The notes below the pieces were generated by a model. It worked only from the letters and a program-made list of their open reading frames with translations, searched no databases and was not told the origin of the DNA. Positions 6,421 through 14,421 of a DNA stretch of 27,548 nucleotides are shown piece by piece. The DNA is taken from positions 1-27,548 of the forward strand of contig JAQUJJ010000040.1 of the NCBI GenBank assembly GCA_028681035.1, read 5' to 3'. Position 1 is the stretch's first letter. Each line of letters starts with the position of its first letter. The position numbers were made by a program, and so were the translations under genes. Origin of the DNA: Candidatus Cloacimonadota bacterium. GTDB taxonomy: Bacteria; Cloacimonadota; Cloacimonadia; Cloacimonadales; Cloacimonadaceae.

Positions 6421-9234
6421 TTAGTCATTCGTAATTTCGGGCAGCATGATAACCTGCAGCAGGTCTTTATCGAAGCTTAGATATTGCTTAGCTGCTTTGG
6501 TTATAATCTTCTTATTCATTTTAGCATAGATTGCGGGGTAATCTAGGAACCCATCTATAGGCAGTCCCACCCAATCATTGCGTTCCATGCTAGCCATCCA
6601 ATAGTTGTTGCTCTTGATTCTCTCTTCATACTGTTTAAGCATCGTGGTTTTAGCAGATTCGACGTATTTTTCGTCGAAAAGCCCAGCTTTCAGGCTATCG
6701 AGAGTAGCAAAAGTGGCAGCATTCAGCATATCCACATTGGCGGGATCGCAACTCATCCAAGTCTGTACCGAATAGAAAGGCTTTGGATAGCGTTCCATAG
6801 TGCTCCAGTTCTGAATTACATACACTCCACCAAGTTCTTCACGTACATTTTCCCGCAGTTTCTCAAAAGCAACCATCATCAGAGTATTCATGGCGATGTT
6901 GTTGGTAGCGGTGAATTTATACTTACCCTTGGTAACATTGGAGGCAAAGGTAAGCTCGCTTTCGCCTTTGTTGAAACGAACTTCTTTCTTACCACTAAAG
7001 GGCTTGATGCCCACATCGCGGATTTTATCTTTACGTTTCATGGTGGGCAGGTTAGCCAAGTATGTAGTGCAATATGTACTTAAGAGTTCTTCGTCGAAAG
7101 CACCCACGATATAGAAACTGAAATCGGAGAAATCACCGAAACGGTCTTTATACACGCGCTCCAATTGGGGCAAGGTAAGCTTGTCCAAATCTGCTGGACG
7201 GATGCTGCGCTTGTAAGGATGGTTGTTGTAGATCAGGGTTTGCAGGGTATCAAAGAAGGCGTTCTCGGGGCTTAGCAGCGAGTTTTGCAGGAAGGAACGA
7301 ATCTGGGCAACCGAAGATGAGAAGGTGTCTTCGGTAAAGCGAGGCTTGGTTGCCTTCTGGTATAGTAACTGGAACATCAGCTCCAAGTCTTGAGGTGAAC
7401 AGGAGCCGGAGAAACCTTCGCTGTAAGTTTCCACGTGAGGAGATGCTTCTGCTACTTTGCCGGCAAGAGCTTTTTGTAAAGCAGAACCGTCGAAATTGCC
7501 AAAGCCTGCATTCTGGATGTAGTAGGAAAGAATATCCGGAATACCAGAATCGTCAACGCTTAAAGAGGTAGTTCCACCAGGGCTTTGTGCAGATAGCAGC
7601 ACTTCGTCGGCTTTGAAATCCGTCTGTTTGCTATACACGGTTACACCGTTGGAAAGCACCCATTTCTTGATGCCCGATTTGGGGAACACTTTGGTCTTAG
7701 TTATCTTGCCGGGATTGGGAATAGTCTCCATGATAGGTTCGTTAACAAAGGTATCCACCCAATCTTCAAGCTCCACGTTTTTAATCTCGTTAAACATAGC
7801 CAAAAGTGTTGCTTCATTTGGGTAAACCGCACCCTCTTTGGCTGTTCCGGTGATGGCAAGAGTAAGGTTTTCGGTGCTGATCAGGTTCTCCACAGTATCG
7901 TTAACTTCATCCAGACCGATTTCGTTAATAATATTGCCTACCAAATCAAGCTTTTGTTCAGCACTAAGGATGTTATCTCCGCTAATAATCGGCGAAAGCA
8001 TTTCCCCAATGGCTTCACCTGATTCACGGGTGGCTTTTTCGGTTACCGCCTTTTCTGCAGCGCGTACCAAATCGAGCTTAGCCCGTTCAAATTCTGCCTC
8101 TTGAAAGCCATACTGCCTGATACGAACGGCTTCTGTAAGCATGGTGCGCATTGCATCTTCGCTACGTCCCTCTGTGCTAATCGACATAAGCATGGAGGCA
8201 GAAAAGTTCTTTAGCCAAGAAAACATGTAGCCAAAGGCAAAAGAAAAGGGCGGGTTGGGCTGCATGGCTATTTCTTGCATGCGGTTGTTAAACATGGTGT
8301 AAAAAAGGTTGTTCTTCAAATAGTCGTAATATGAGCCAAGATTAACCAAGGGTACGCTTTCTTGTTTCCATGTAGCTTGCACAGAAGAATAAGGCAATTC
8401 CTTATCTAATACCACTATAGCTCTCGGTTCGGCGTTATCCGGCACAGGATAGTTTTCCTTGATGCGTGGGTTTTCACGAGCAGGGATTACACCAAAATAC
8501 TCTTGTATCATGGATTCTAAATCTTCTGGAGGGTAATCTCCAATGATTATCACATTTTGGAGGTCTGGACGATACCAGTCGTTATAGAAACGTATTAGGC
8601 TTTCGTGCTTGAAGGTGCGGATGTTTTCGATAGTTCCAATAGGATTGCGCAAAGCATAGCGTGAGCCGGCAAAACGGACGTCGCTCACCTTGTCCTGAAC
8701 CCGTCTTTGTGCCTCTTGTCCCATGCGCCATTCTTCCTGAATGATGCCGCGTTCACGTTCAATCTCAGAAGGCTCAAAGCTAAGCTGCCAGGCGATGTCT
8801 GATAGTATGGATAAACCTTTGCGCAGCTTGGCTTCGTTATCTGTGGGAAGCTTAAATTGATAAACGGTATAGTCGTAGCTGGTTCCGCCATTTAAGCCAT
8901 TGTGAAAGCCCATGCCAATGGAGGTTAGGTATTCCACCATCTCCGTGCGGGCAAAGTTCTTGCTGCCATTAAACGCCATGTGCTCCACAAAGTGCGCCAG
9001 ACCAAGCTGGTCGTCATCTTCATTAACACTGCCGGCGTTTACCAGTAGGCGAAGCTCGATAATGTTTGACGGTTTTGCATTGGGCAAAATGTGGTAAGTA
9101 AGCCCGTTGGCAAGTGTGCCGGTTACCAAGTCCGGATCAGTCGGTAAAGGCATCGGTGCGTATTGGGGAGGGATGATTGCGCCAAGTGTGAAGGCGCAAA
9201 GCAGCATGATTATGCTAAGCCATTTCCCTTTCAT
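6421..9234 (-). CDS. PqqL/FusC-like M16 zinc peptidase, exported
   Basis: The product has 937 residues, the length of two-lobed PqqL/FusC-type M16 peptidases. A hydrophobic N-terminus (residues 5-20) without a convincing lipobox suggests export to the periplasm. The catalytic N-lobe begins LVTGTLANGLTYHILPNA and carries the inverted zinc motif HFVEH (81-85), with the third ligand expected among Glu167-Glu168 (RGIIQEEWRM). RNPIGTIENI and FYNDWYRPDLQNVIIIGD are typical N-lobe segments. The C-lobe (about 510-937) is a non-catalytic M16 repeat starting KWVLSNGVTVYSKQTDF. AAGGAGA precedes the ATG. It is the last gene of a receptor-lipoprotein-peptidase series, 22 bp after the lipoprotein and before a strong terminator. 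In FusC and PqqL, enzymes of this form process substrates brought in by a partner TonB receptor; the same role here is inference. Confidence 0.9.
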   Translation of the reverse strand: MKGKWLSIIMLLCAFTLGAIIPPQYAPMPLPTDPDLVTGTLANGLTYHILPNAKPSNIIELRLLVNAGSVNEDDDQLGLAHFVEHMAFNGSKNFARTEMVEYLTSIGMGFHNGLNGGTSYDYTVYQFKLPTDNEAKLRKGLSILSDIAWQLSFEPSEIERERGIIQEEWRMGQEAQRRVQDKVSDVRFAGSRYALRNPIGTIENIRTFKHESLIRFYNDWYRPDLQNVIIIGDYPPEDLESMIQEYFGVIPARENPRIKENYPVPDNAEPRAIVVLDKELPYSSVQATWKQESVPLVNLGSYYDYLKNNLFYTMFNNRMQEIAMQPNPPFSFAFGYMFSWLKNFSASMLMSISTEGRSEDAMRTMLTEAVRIRQYGFQEAEFERAKLDLVRAAEKAVTEKATRESGEAIGEMLSPIISGDNILSAEQKLDLVGNIINEIGLDEVNDTVENLISTENLTLAITGTAKEGAVYPNEATLLAMFNEIKNVELEDWVDTFVNEPIMETIPNPGKITKTKVFPKSGIKKWVLSNGVTVYSKQTDFKADEVLLSAQSPGGTTSLSVDDSGIPDILSYYIQNAGFGNFDGSALQKALAGKVAEASPHVETYSEGFSGSCSPQDLELMFQLLYQKATKPRFTEDTFSSSVAQIRSFLQNSLLSPENAFFDTLQTLIYNNHPYKRSIRPADLDKLTLPQLERVYKDRFGDFSDFSFYIVGAFDEELLSTYCTTYLANLPTMKRKDKIRDVGIKPFSGKKEVRFNKGESELTFASNVTKGKYKFTATNNIAMNTLMMVAFEKLRENVREELGGVYVIQNWSTMERYPKPFYSVQTWMSCDPANVDMLNAATFATLDSLKAGLFDEKYVESAKTTMLKQYEERIKSNNYWMASMERNDWVGLPIDGFLDYPAIYAKMNKKIITKAAKQYLSFDKDLLQVIMLPEITND

Positions 9235-9256
9235 TAGTTCTCCTTATGTAAGTTTA

Positions 9257-9880
9257 TTATTTTGTCTCAATGGTAAAATCAATAGCATATTGCTCATCAT
9301 TTTGTAACATCGTGCTAGAGTTACCATAGAAATATGGCAGCCCATCCTCTGTAGTTATCGTTACTTCATAGAAAAACGGGTCATTCGTTGTGTAGTAATC
9401 CACCCGCATAAACTTGCTTTCGCCCGGCAGAATGTCCAGTATTGCAGCAAAAGATGCTGTATATATGCCATGGTTCTTGTAGATTCTGGCTTCCGTAATC
9501 CTTTGTGCGCTGTTGTTGTTTATTTTGATGCTGGCACGATTGGGGTTTAAGTAGGCATGCAAATCCTTTCCGGCTTTCACCGTGATGCTGGTGTTATCTG
9601 TCCACAGGTGCAAGTCTTGGTTCTCCAGGCTAAATGTCTCACCTTTTATAACCACTGGAACAACATTTGTAACTTCACCGGTAAATATGCTTTGAGTGCC
9701 AGTATCCACATCTATACTGCCAACACTGTGGGCGGGAATAGTTACTTCCGTCCCTGAATCTACCGAGATATAAGCCGGATAGGAACAGTTGTTATGCACG
9801 ATAAATTTAGCACCTGATTCGCAGGCGGAAAGCAACAGAAGAACTGCTGCTAAAAGAATATAGCTCCAAACACTTCTCAT
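9257..9880 (-). CDS. Small lipoprotein with two similar beta-rich halves, unknown function
   Basis: The 207-residue protein starts with a clear lipoprotein signal (LLLLSAC, Cys20), so it is probably anchored in the outer or inner membrane. I do not recognise the family. The mature part seems internally repeated: residues about 24-56 (KFIVHNNCSYPAYI, TIPAHS, IDVD) and about 116-162 (SIKINNNSAQRITEARI, DILPGESKFMRVD) share an N-N-C/S start and an I-P-x-x-S turn followed by a V-D strand. That suggests two tandem beta-sandwich units. It lies 67 bp after the TonB receptor gene and 22 bp before the M16 peptidase gene on the same strand, so a co-working role is likely. AGAGGT lies upstream of the ATG. 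Confidence 0.75.
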   Translation of the reverse strand: MRSVWSYILLAAVLLLLSACESGAKFIVHNNCSYPAYISVDSGTEVTIPAHSVGSIDVDTGTQSIFTGEVTNVVPVVIKGETFSLENQDLHLWTDNTSITVKAGKDLHAYLNPNRASIKINNNSAQRITEARIYKNHGIYTASFAAILDILPGESKFMRVDYYTTNDPFFYEVTITTEDGLPYFYGNSSTMLQNDEQYAIDFTIETK

Positions 9881-9947
9881 TATAGTACCTCTTACTATTT
9901 ACCAAACTCTTTGTAATGCTACAAATGTCAAGCAGAATGTGCAAGCC

Positions 9948-12098
9948 TTACTGCTTAAGGCTTAAACCGCCATAAAAGCTAACTCCTGGTTCCGGCACAA
10001 AAGCATGCACTTCGTAGCTATTGTTCAACAAGTTCTTGATGCTGAAGTAAGGGCAAATTTCCCAGTTCCATAAGCTAATATCTATGCTTCCCCCTGCATC
10101 CACTAACTTATAGGCAGGGATGGGGTCTATCAGGTTATCCGGAGTTATCCACTGCTTGCCTGTAAAACTAAAGGTGCTCCACAGCTTTACCTTGCCGGGC
10201 TTGAAAACAAGCGATAGAGAATACAAGATATCGGGACGGTACATCAGATAGGGAGCGTTGCCAAAGGACTCTCTGCTTATGTCTTTAGCGTCAGTAAACA
10301 ACAACGAGGCATTTAGCTCTACCTGCTTAAAGGGGTTAAGGCTGCCTTCCAGTTCTAGGTTACGAATCTCTGCCTTACCGATATTGAGTGGTTTCCAGTA
10401 GGTGCCATTCAGGTGCACCTGCCGCCATTGGATAAGGTTGTCCACCACATTACGGTGTCCGCTTGCTTTAAGTAACAGCCATTGTAGGTTTAGTTGCATC
10501 CAAGCCTGGTAGCCAAAGGAACTTTCACTCTTTAGGCTAGGATTGCCAATTGCCTGTGCATCGCCCTTCCAGTAAAGGTCATAGGCGGAAGGCACTGCAA
10601 AGGAATTGCCTACTGTAGCTCCTGCCTCCACATAGGAAGCTCCCCAATTGCGAACACTAAACTCCATCCTACCCGAAACATGCTCTTCGTCTTCCAGCCA
10701 GTCATGACGAACCGCTAAAGATGGCTTAAAGATGAGAATACCCGTTTGTAACTGATTAACAAACGAGGCACTTAGGCTAGCTTGAGCAGTATCGCTATCT
10801 ATAGCAGACTGGCTTGGGTGGAACAGGTTTTCATACAAATAACCGTTCCTAGATACTTCCCCGCTAAGGTTAGCCAGCAAATCACCATCCTGCCAGGCAA
10901 ATCCCTGACGCATACCATAAGAAAGCAATTCCTGCCGATACTTTGCACGAAAGGCACTAAGCGTTGCTGCTGTGTTGTCAAAAACTGTTTTATCTTTGTT
11001 TAGCCACATAGTATTATGTGCGGAAAGCCTGCCCTGTTTAGTTCCCAGCCTTAGCTGCGAGCGTAAGGCATCGCCTTCCAGAAAAGCTTTGCGGTATAGA
11101 TCAAGGAAGTTGGTGGGTCCCGGCAGCTCTCTTACAAAGCTGCTGTAATCTGCAGAGCTGCTAACTTGCAAGGCTTTATAGTTAGCACCCACTGTTGCAG
11201 ATAAGCCCACCTGTGCTTTGCGGTTGTTAGCGCGCTTGGTGCTGCGCTCCATGCCCAAATTATCTGTATCTATGTAGCTAAAGTCATTATCGGCAGAAAA
11301 GCCTTGCAAGCCAATGCGGTAGTTACTTTTTGCAGCTCTGCCGCTTAGGTAAATGCTTTGCATGGCATAGCCGTAGCTGCCTGCTTCGCTTTTACTTTCG
11401 TAGCTTTGCGCTGCCTCTGCCATCTGTTTGGTGTTGATGTTCACTATTCCGCCAATGGCAGAGCTGCCTCCGTAAACACTGGCATTGTTTTTGATGATTT
11501 CCACGCTCTCTATATTTGAGGGCTGTAATTGTGAAAAGTCGTAGGGGTCTCCGCTTGGATTCACCACCACCCCATCTATCATCACCAGGGTATGACGTGC
11601 CAGATTACCCAGAATGCTAAGGTTGGTGATTTCCCCTTTCAGGTTGGTGCCGATGCTTTGCAGAGTTGCGCTTTGGCTGATTAGTTCGCTTGAACTGCTG
11701 TAACTGCGGTCGCTATCAAAACGGATGCTTTGCTTATCGGCGGCTGACAATCCGCTATCCGCCATACGAGTATATACCCTATATGTGGAAAGTTGTACTG
11801 GCTCTGGAATGAGAACAATAACGCTCGGTATCTGCTTAGTAGCAAAGCTGCGGCTGCCATAAGCTAACCGGCTTACAAACAGAGAATCTGTAGCTTCTAT
11901 GCTGAACGTGCCGTCTTTATGGCTAAGGGTTTTTAGCTTTCCGCTGCGGATTAGCACAGCCTCCAAGGGCTTGCCGTTAGTGTCGGTGATGCGGCTTTGT
12001 ATTTTATAGGCAAACAGCGAAGATGAAAGACATAGACAAAGCGTTAATAAGCTGAAAAGAAAGGGCTTGGTGTACTGTGAGTAAGAGTTATATTTCAA
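9948..12098 (-). CDS. TonB-dependent outer-membrane receptor
   Basis: The product has 716 residues. Residues about 10-30 form a signal peptide ending SSLFA. Residues 32-90 look like a carboxypeptidase-regulatory-like (CarboxypepD_reg) domain (ITDTNGKPLEAVLIRS, KDGTFSI). The plug domain follows (NLARHTLVMIDGVVVNPSG, then SNIESVEIIKNNASVYGGSS and AIGGIVNINTK), and the remainder is a BtuB-sized beta barrel. The last residues are YGGLSLKQ; the usual terminal aromatic residue is absent. The start is a TTG with GGGGA just upstream: an in-frame TGA lies four codons before it, and the next in-frame Met falls after the signal peptide. Ligand specificity cannot be read from sequence. The lipoprotein and M16 peptidase genes follow on the same strand. 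Confidence 0.9.
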   Translation of the reverse strand: MKYNSYSQYTKPFLFSLLTLCLCLSSSLFAYKIQSRITDTNGKPLEAVLIRSGKLKTLSHKDGTFSIEATDSLFVSRLAYGSRSFATKQIPSVIVLIPEPVQLSTYRVYTRMADSGLSAADKQSIRFDSDRSYSSSSELISQSATLQSIGTNLKGEITNLSILGNLARHTLVMIDGVVVNPSGDPYDFSQLQPSNIESVEIIKNNASVYGGSSAIGGIVNINTKQMAEAAQSYESKSEAGSYGYAMQSIYLSGRAAKSNYRIGLQGFSADNDFSYIDTDNLGMERSTKRANNRKAQVGLSATVGANYKALQVSSSADYSSFVRELPGPTNFLDLYRKAFLEGDALRSQLRLGTKQGRLSAHNTMWLNKDKTVFDNTAATLSAFRAKYRQELLSYGMRQGFAWQDGDLLANLSGEVSRNGYLYENLFHPSQSAIDSDTAQASLSASFVNQLQTGILIFKPSLAVRHDWLEDEEHVSGRMEFSVRNWGASYVEAGATVGNSFAVPSAYDLYWKGDAQAIGNPSLKSESSFGYQAWMQLNLQWLLLKASGHRNVVDNLIQWRQVHLNGTYWKPLNIGKAEIRNLELEGSLNPFKQVELNASLLFTDAKDISRESFGNAPYLMYRPDILYSLSLVFKPGKVKLWSTFSFTGKQWITPDNLIDPIPAYKLVDAGGSIDISLWNWEICPYFSIKNLLNNSYEVHAFVPEPGVSFYGGLSLKQ

Positions 12099-12129
12099 TT
12101 TTCCCCATCATTACAAAGACATTTACAAC

Positions 12130-12395
12130 AGGAGACATTTAACAAGGAGTAAAAGAGGAAAGAGAAAAATGGATAACTTAAAAAGAGCAAAAGAGCCTTC
12201 AAACAAAGAGTAAAAGAGCAAAAGAGGGAAAAGAGAGAAAGGAAAAGACAAAAGAAAGTAATGGAAACCTTGGGCGGGATTCCTATATTATCTAATCTTG
12301 CTATTCCGTTCATTCCTGTCAGCCACATTGTATTCTTTACTCTCTTGTTCCTCATTTTTTTAATTTTTTCTCTTTTCTCTTTTACTCTTTGTTGT
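12130..12395. repeat. Purine-rich phrase repeat with inverted pyrimidine-rich copy
   Basis: Bases 12140-12250 are dense in GAGTAAAAGAG / GCAAAAGAG phrases. At 12360-12395 the complement appears. The longest match is a 17-bp perfect inverted repeat, AACAAAGAGTAAAAGAG (12202-12218) with CTCTTTTACTCTTTGTT (12377-12393). The 86-codon ORF through this stretch is low-complexity (Phe/Leu/Cys/Ser) and overlaps the receptor start, so it is not called. The rest of 12396-12628 shows nothing recognisable. Confidence 0.75.
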
Positions 12396-12628
12396 TAAAA
12401 TAAAGGGTTCTGCACAATTCCTAACTCATTGATAATAGTATCGTTAATACACAATAAGATTAGGGCTAGGAGTGTCAAGGCACATATTCTTAAGTTCAGA
12501 ACTTATCTTTCTCGAGAGCAAGGAAGAAAGAATGTCAAAGTACGTCAAGGATTACATTTAGATGTTTGACGATCTAGACTTGAGCGATATTGCATTCTGC
12601 TTTCTATGAATCTATGATATTGCAACAT

Positions 12629-12713
12629 CCTTGCTTGAATCGTCCTATCATTGCCCACCCATTGCCCTCCACATGGACAATGAGTGGGCAATGATAGGGC
12701 AATGCATGCAAGG
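12629..12713. repeat. 85-bp palindromic MITE-like element, copy 1
   Basis: It begins CCTTGC and ends GCAAGG, 85 bp in all, and is the reverse complement of 20311-20395 with about 7 differences by eye. A perfect inner stem (CCTATCATTGCCCAC / GTGGGCAATGATAGG) surrounds a 25-nt loop. Outer arm positions have decayed. It lies in the divergent spacer between the TonB receptor and the M18 peptidase. No obvious target duplication. Confidence 0.8.
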
Positions 12714-12806
12714 GCGATATTGAATATGCCCCTCCCATGACCTTAGGGAAACAGACAAACTGAATAGACCTAATGTCGCAGCATGATGCCTGAAATCCCT
12801 CTAACC

Positions 12807-12834
12807 TTGACATATTTCTAGGGCTTAAAATCAT
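12807..12834 (+). promoter_or_regulatory. Possible promoter of the M18 aminopeptidase gene
   Basis: TTGACA (12807-12812) is followed after 16 bases by AATCAT (12829-12834), a poor -10 box. It sits about 30 bp before the start codon. A weak call made only because the -35 is perfect. Confidence 0.3.
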
Positions 12835-12866
12835 AGTCTCAGATAAATTTACCTGGAGTTTACGAT

Positions 12867-14153
12867 ATGGATAAGATGATTAAGGACTTCCTGAACTTTC
12901 TGGATGGCAGCAGCAGTCGCTTTCATGCCAGTTTGGAGATACAGAGCCGATTGCAGGCTGCGGGCTTTACTGCGCTTGCAGAGGATAAACCCTTCAAGCT
13001 AAAAAAGGGTGGCAAGTATTTTATCTGCCGTCAGGATACCGCTGTAATGGCTTTTATTATCGGCACAGATGCACTTGCCAAAAGCGGAGTTAAGCTTGCT
13101 GCCAGCCATATCGACTGCCCTTCCTTAAAGCTAAAACCCCAAAGCATCAAAACAGATAAAGGCGTAGTTCGCTGCGGAGTGGAAGTATATGGCAGCCCCA
13201 TACTCAGCACGTGGATAGACCGTCCTTTGTCCATCGCCGGAAAGGTGCTTCTTAAAAGCGGTAAGGCTTTTGAAACTAAGTTTATCGACCTTAAAAGCCC
13301 CGTAGCCATCATTCCCAATGCCGCTATTCACCTGAACCGAGAGATAAATAAAGGCTTTGAATATAACAAGCAAACCCACCTACAGGCAATATTAAGCGTG
13401 AAGGAAAGCAGTGGCAACCCCTTGCTGGAGCTTGTTGCCAAAAAGCTGAAAGTGAAAGCAGAGCATATCTGCGAGACAGAGCTTTATCTCTATGATGCTA
13501 CACCTGCCACTTTAATCGGCATAGAAGGCGAGATGGTCTGCGCTCAAGGCTTGGATAACCTCGCTATGACCCACGCCATCCTACGCTCATTAGTACAGAC
13601 AGAAAAACCTAAACATACCGTTATGGGCGTGTTTTATGACCACGAGGAGATAGGCAGCCAAACCCCGCAAGGTGCAGCTTCATCTTTACTTGCTGAAGTG
13701 CTGGAACGGCTCTGCCTAAGCCAAAGTGCCTCACGTGAAGATTATTACCTTGCTCTGCGCCACAGCTTCCTGATTAGCGCAGACATGGCACACGCTTACC
13801 ACCCCTCCTATGCGGAGAAGTATGACCCGGACTACTCTCCCTTCATGAATAAGGGTATAGTGCTAAAACTGAATGCTAACCACCGCTACGCCTCCACCAC
13901 TGAAAGCAGCACCCGTTTTATGGAGCTGTGCGAAGCTGCCAAAGTACCATACCAGAAGTTCCTGATTCGCAGCGATATGCCAAGCAGCGGTGCGGTTGGT
14001 CCCTCAACAGTTGGCCCTATGGTTGCGGCTAAATTGGGAATAGAAACCGTAGATATCGGCAATCCCATCTGGGCAATGCACTCCATCAGAGAAACAGGCG
14101 GAATACTTGACCACCTGCACTTAGTAAAGGCGTTGGAGAAGTTCTTTGTTTAG
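12867..14153 (+). CDS. apeB: M18 family aspartyl aminopeptidase
   Basis: At 428 residues this is the usual length for M18 enzymes, which remove N-terminal acidic residues from peptides in the cytoplasm using a two-metal site. Probable ligands are all visible: His81 (AASHIDCPSLKLKP), Asp230 (CAQGLDNLAMTH), Glu260-Glu261 (YDHEEIGSQTPQGA, base and ligand), Asp306 (ISADMAHAYHP) and His405 (WAMHSIRETGG). No signal peptide. GGAG lies 7-8 bases before the ATG. It is transcribed away from the TonB receptor gene. A simple-repeat block follows the stop. In a peptide-fermenting organism it would feed amino acid catabolism, which is inference. Confidence 0.93.
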   Translation: MDKMIKDFLNFLDGSSSRFHASLEIQSRLQAAGFTALAEDKPFKLKKGGKYFICRQDTAVMAFIIGTDALAKSGVKLAASHIDCPSLKLKPQSIKTDKGVVRCGVEVYGSPILSTWIDRPLSIAGKVLLKSGKAFETKFIDLKSPVAIIPNAAIHLNREINKGFEYNKQTHLQAILSVKESSGNPLLELVAKKLKVKAEHICETELYLYDATPATLIGIEGEMVCAQGLDNLAMTHAILRSLVQTEKPKHTVMGVFYDHEEIGSQTPQGAASSLLAEVLERLCLSQSASREDYYLALRHSFLISADMAHAYHPSYAEKYDPDYSPFMNKGIVLKLNANHRYASTTESSTRFMELCEAAKVPYQKFLIRSDMPSSGAVGPSTVGPMVAAKLGIETVDIGNPIWAMHSIRETGGILDHLHLVKALEKFFV

Positions 14154-14386
14154 TGGAAAAGTGGAAGGGTGGAAAAGTGAAACTTGTTGATAGATATAGT
14201 TGCATGGCTCTGAGACCTACTGTTGTGAACAGTCATAAAGACTATGCACATAACATGTTAATTTCACAATGTGTTTCACTTTTCCACCCTTTCACTTTTC
14301 CACCCTTTCACTTTTCCACCCTTTCACTTTTCCACCCTTTCACTTTTCCACCCTTTCACTCTTCCACCCTTCCACCCTTCCACTAA
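14152..14386. repeat. Simple-repeat block: purine-rich arm and six 16-bp pyrimidine repeats
   Basis: After the M18 stop come phrases of GTGGAAGGGTGGAAAAGTG (to 14183). From 14274 the complement occurs as six tandem units of TTTCACTTTTCCACCC with an exact 16-bp period (CAC at 14277, 14293, 14309, 14325, 14341, 14357), then shorter CTTCCACC units. GGGTGGAAAAGTGAAAC (14167-14183) and GTTTCACTTTTCCACCC (14273-14289) form a 17-bp perfect inverted repeat. The 16-bp period is not a multiple of three, so the 77-codon ORF over it is not called. A long hairpin could act at the 3' end of the M18 mRNA. Confidence 0.85.
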
Positions 14387-14421
14387 TAACACATAAATAA
14401 GATATATTTAAGGAGCCCCCC

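Noticed and set aside
12095..12355. 86-codon minus-strand ORF before the TonB receptor
   Set aside because: It is translated purine/pyrimidine phrase repeat rich in Phe, Leu, Ser and Cys, with no family-like sequence.
14153..14386. 77-codon plus-strand ORF after apeB
   Set aside because: It reads through six 16-bp tandem repeats, a period out of phase with codons, so the frame is accidental.
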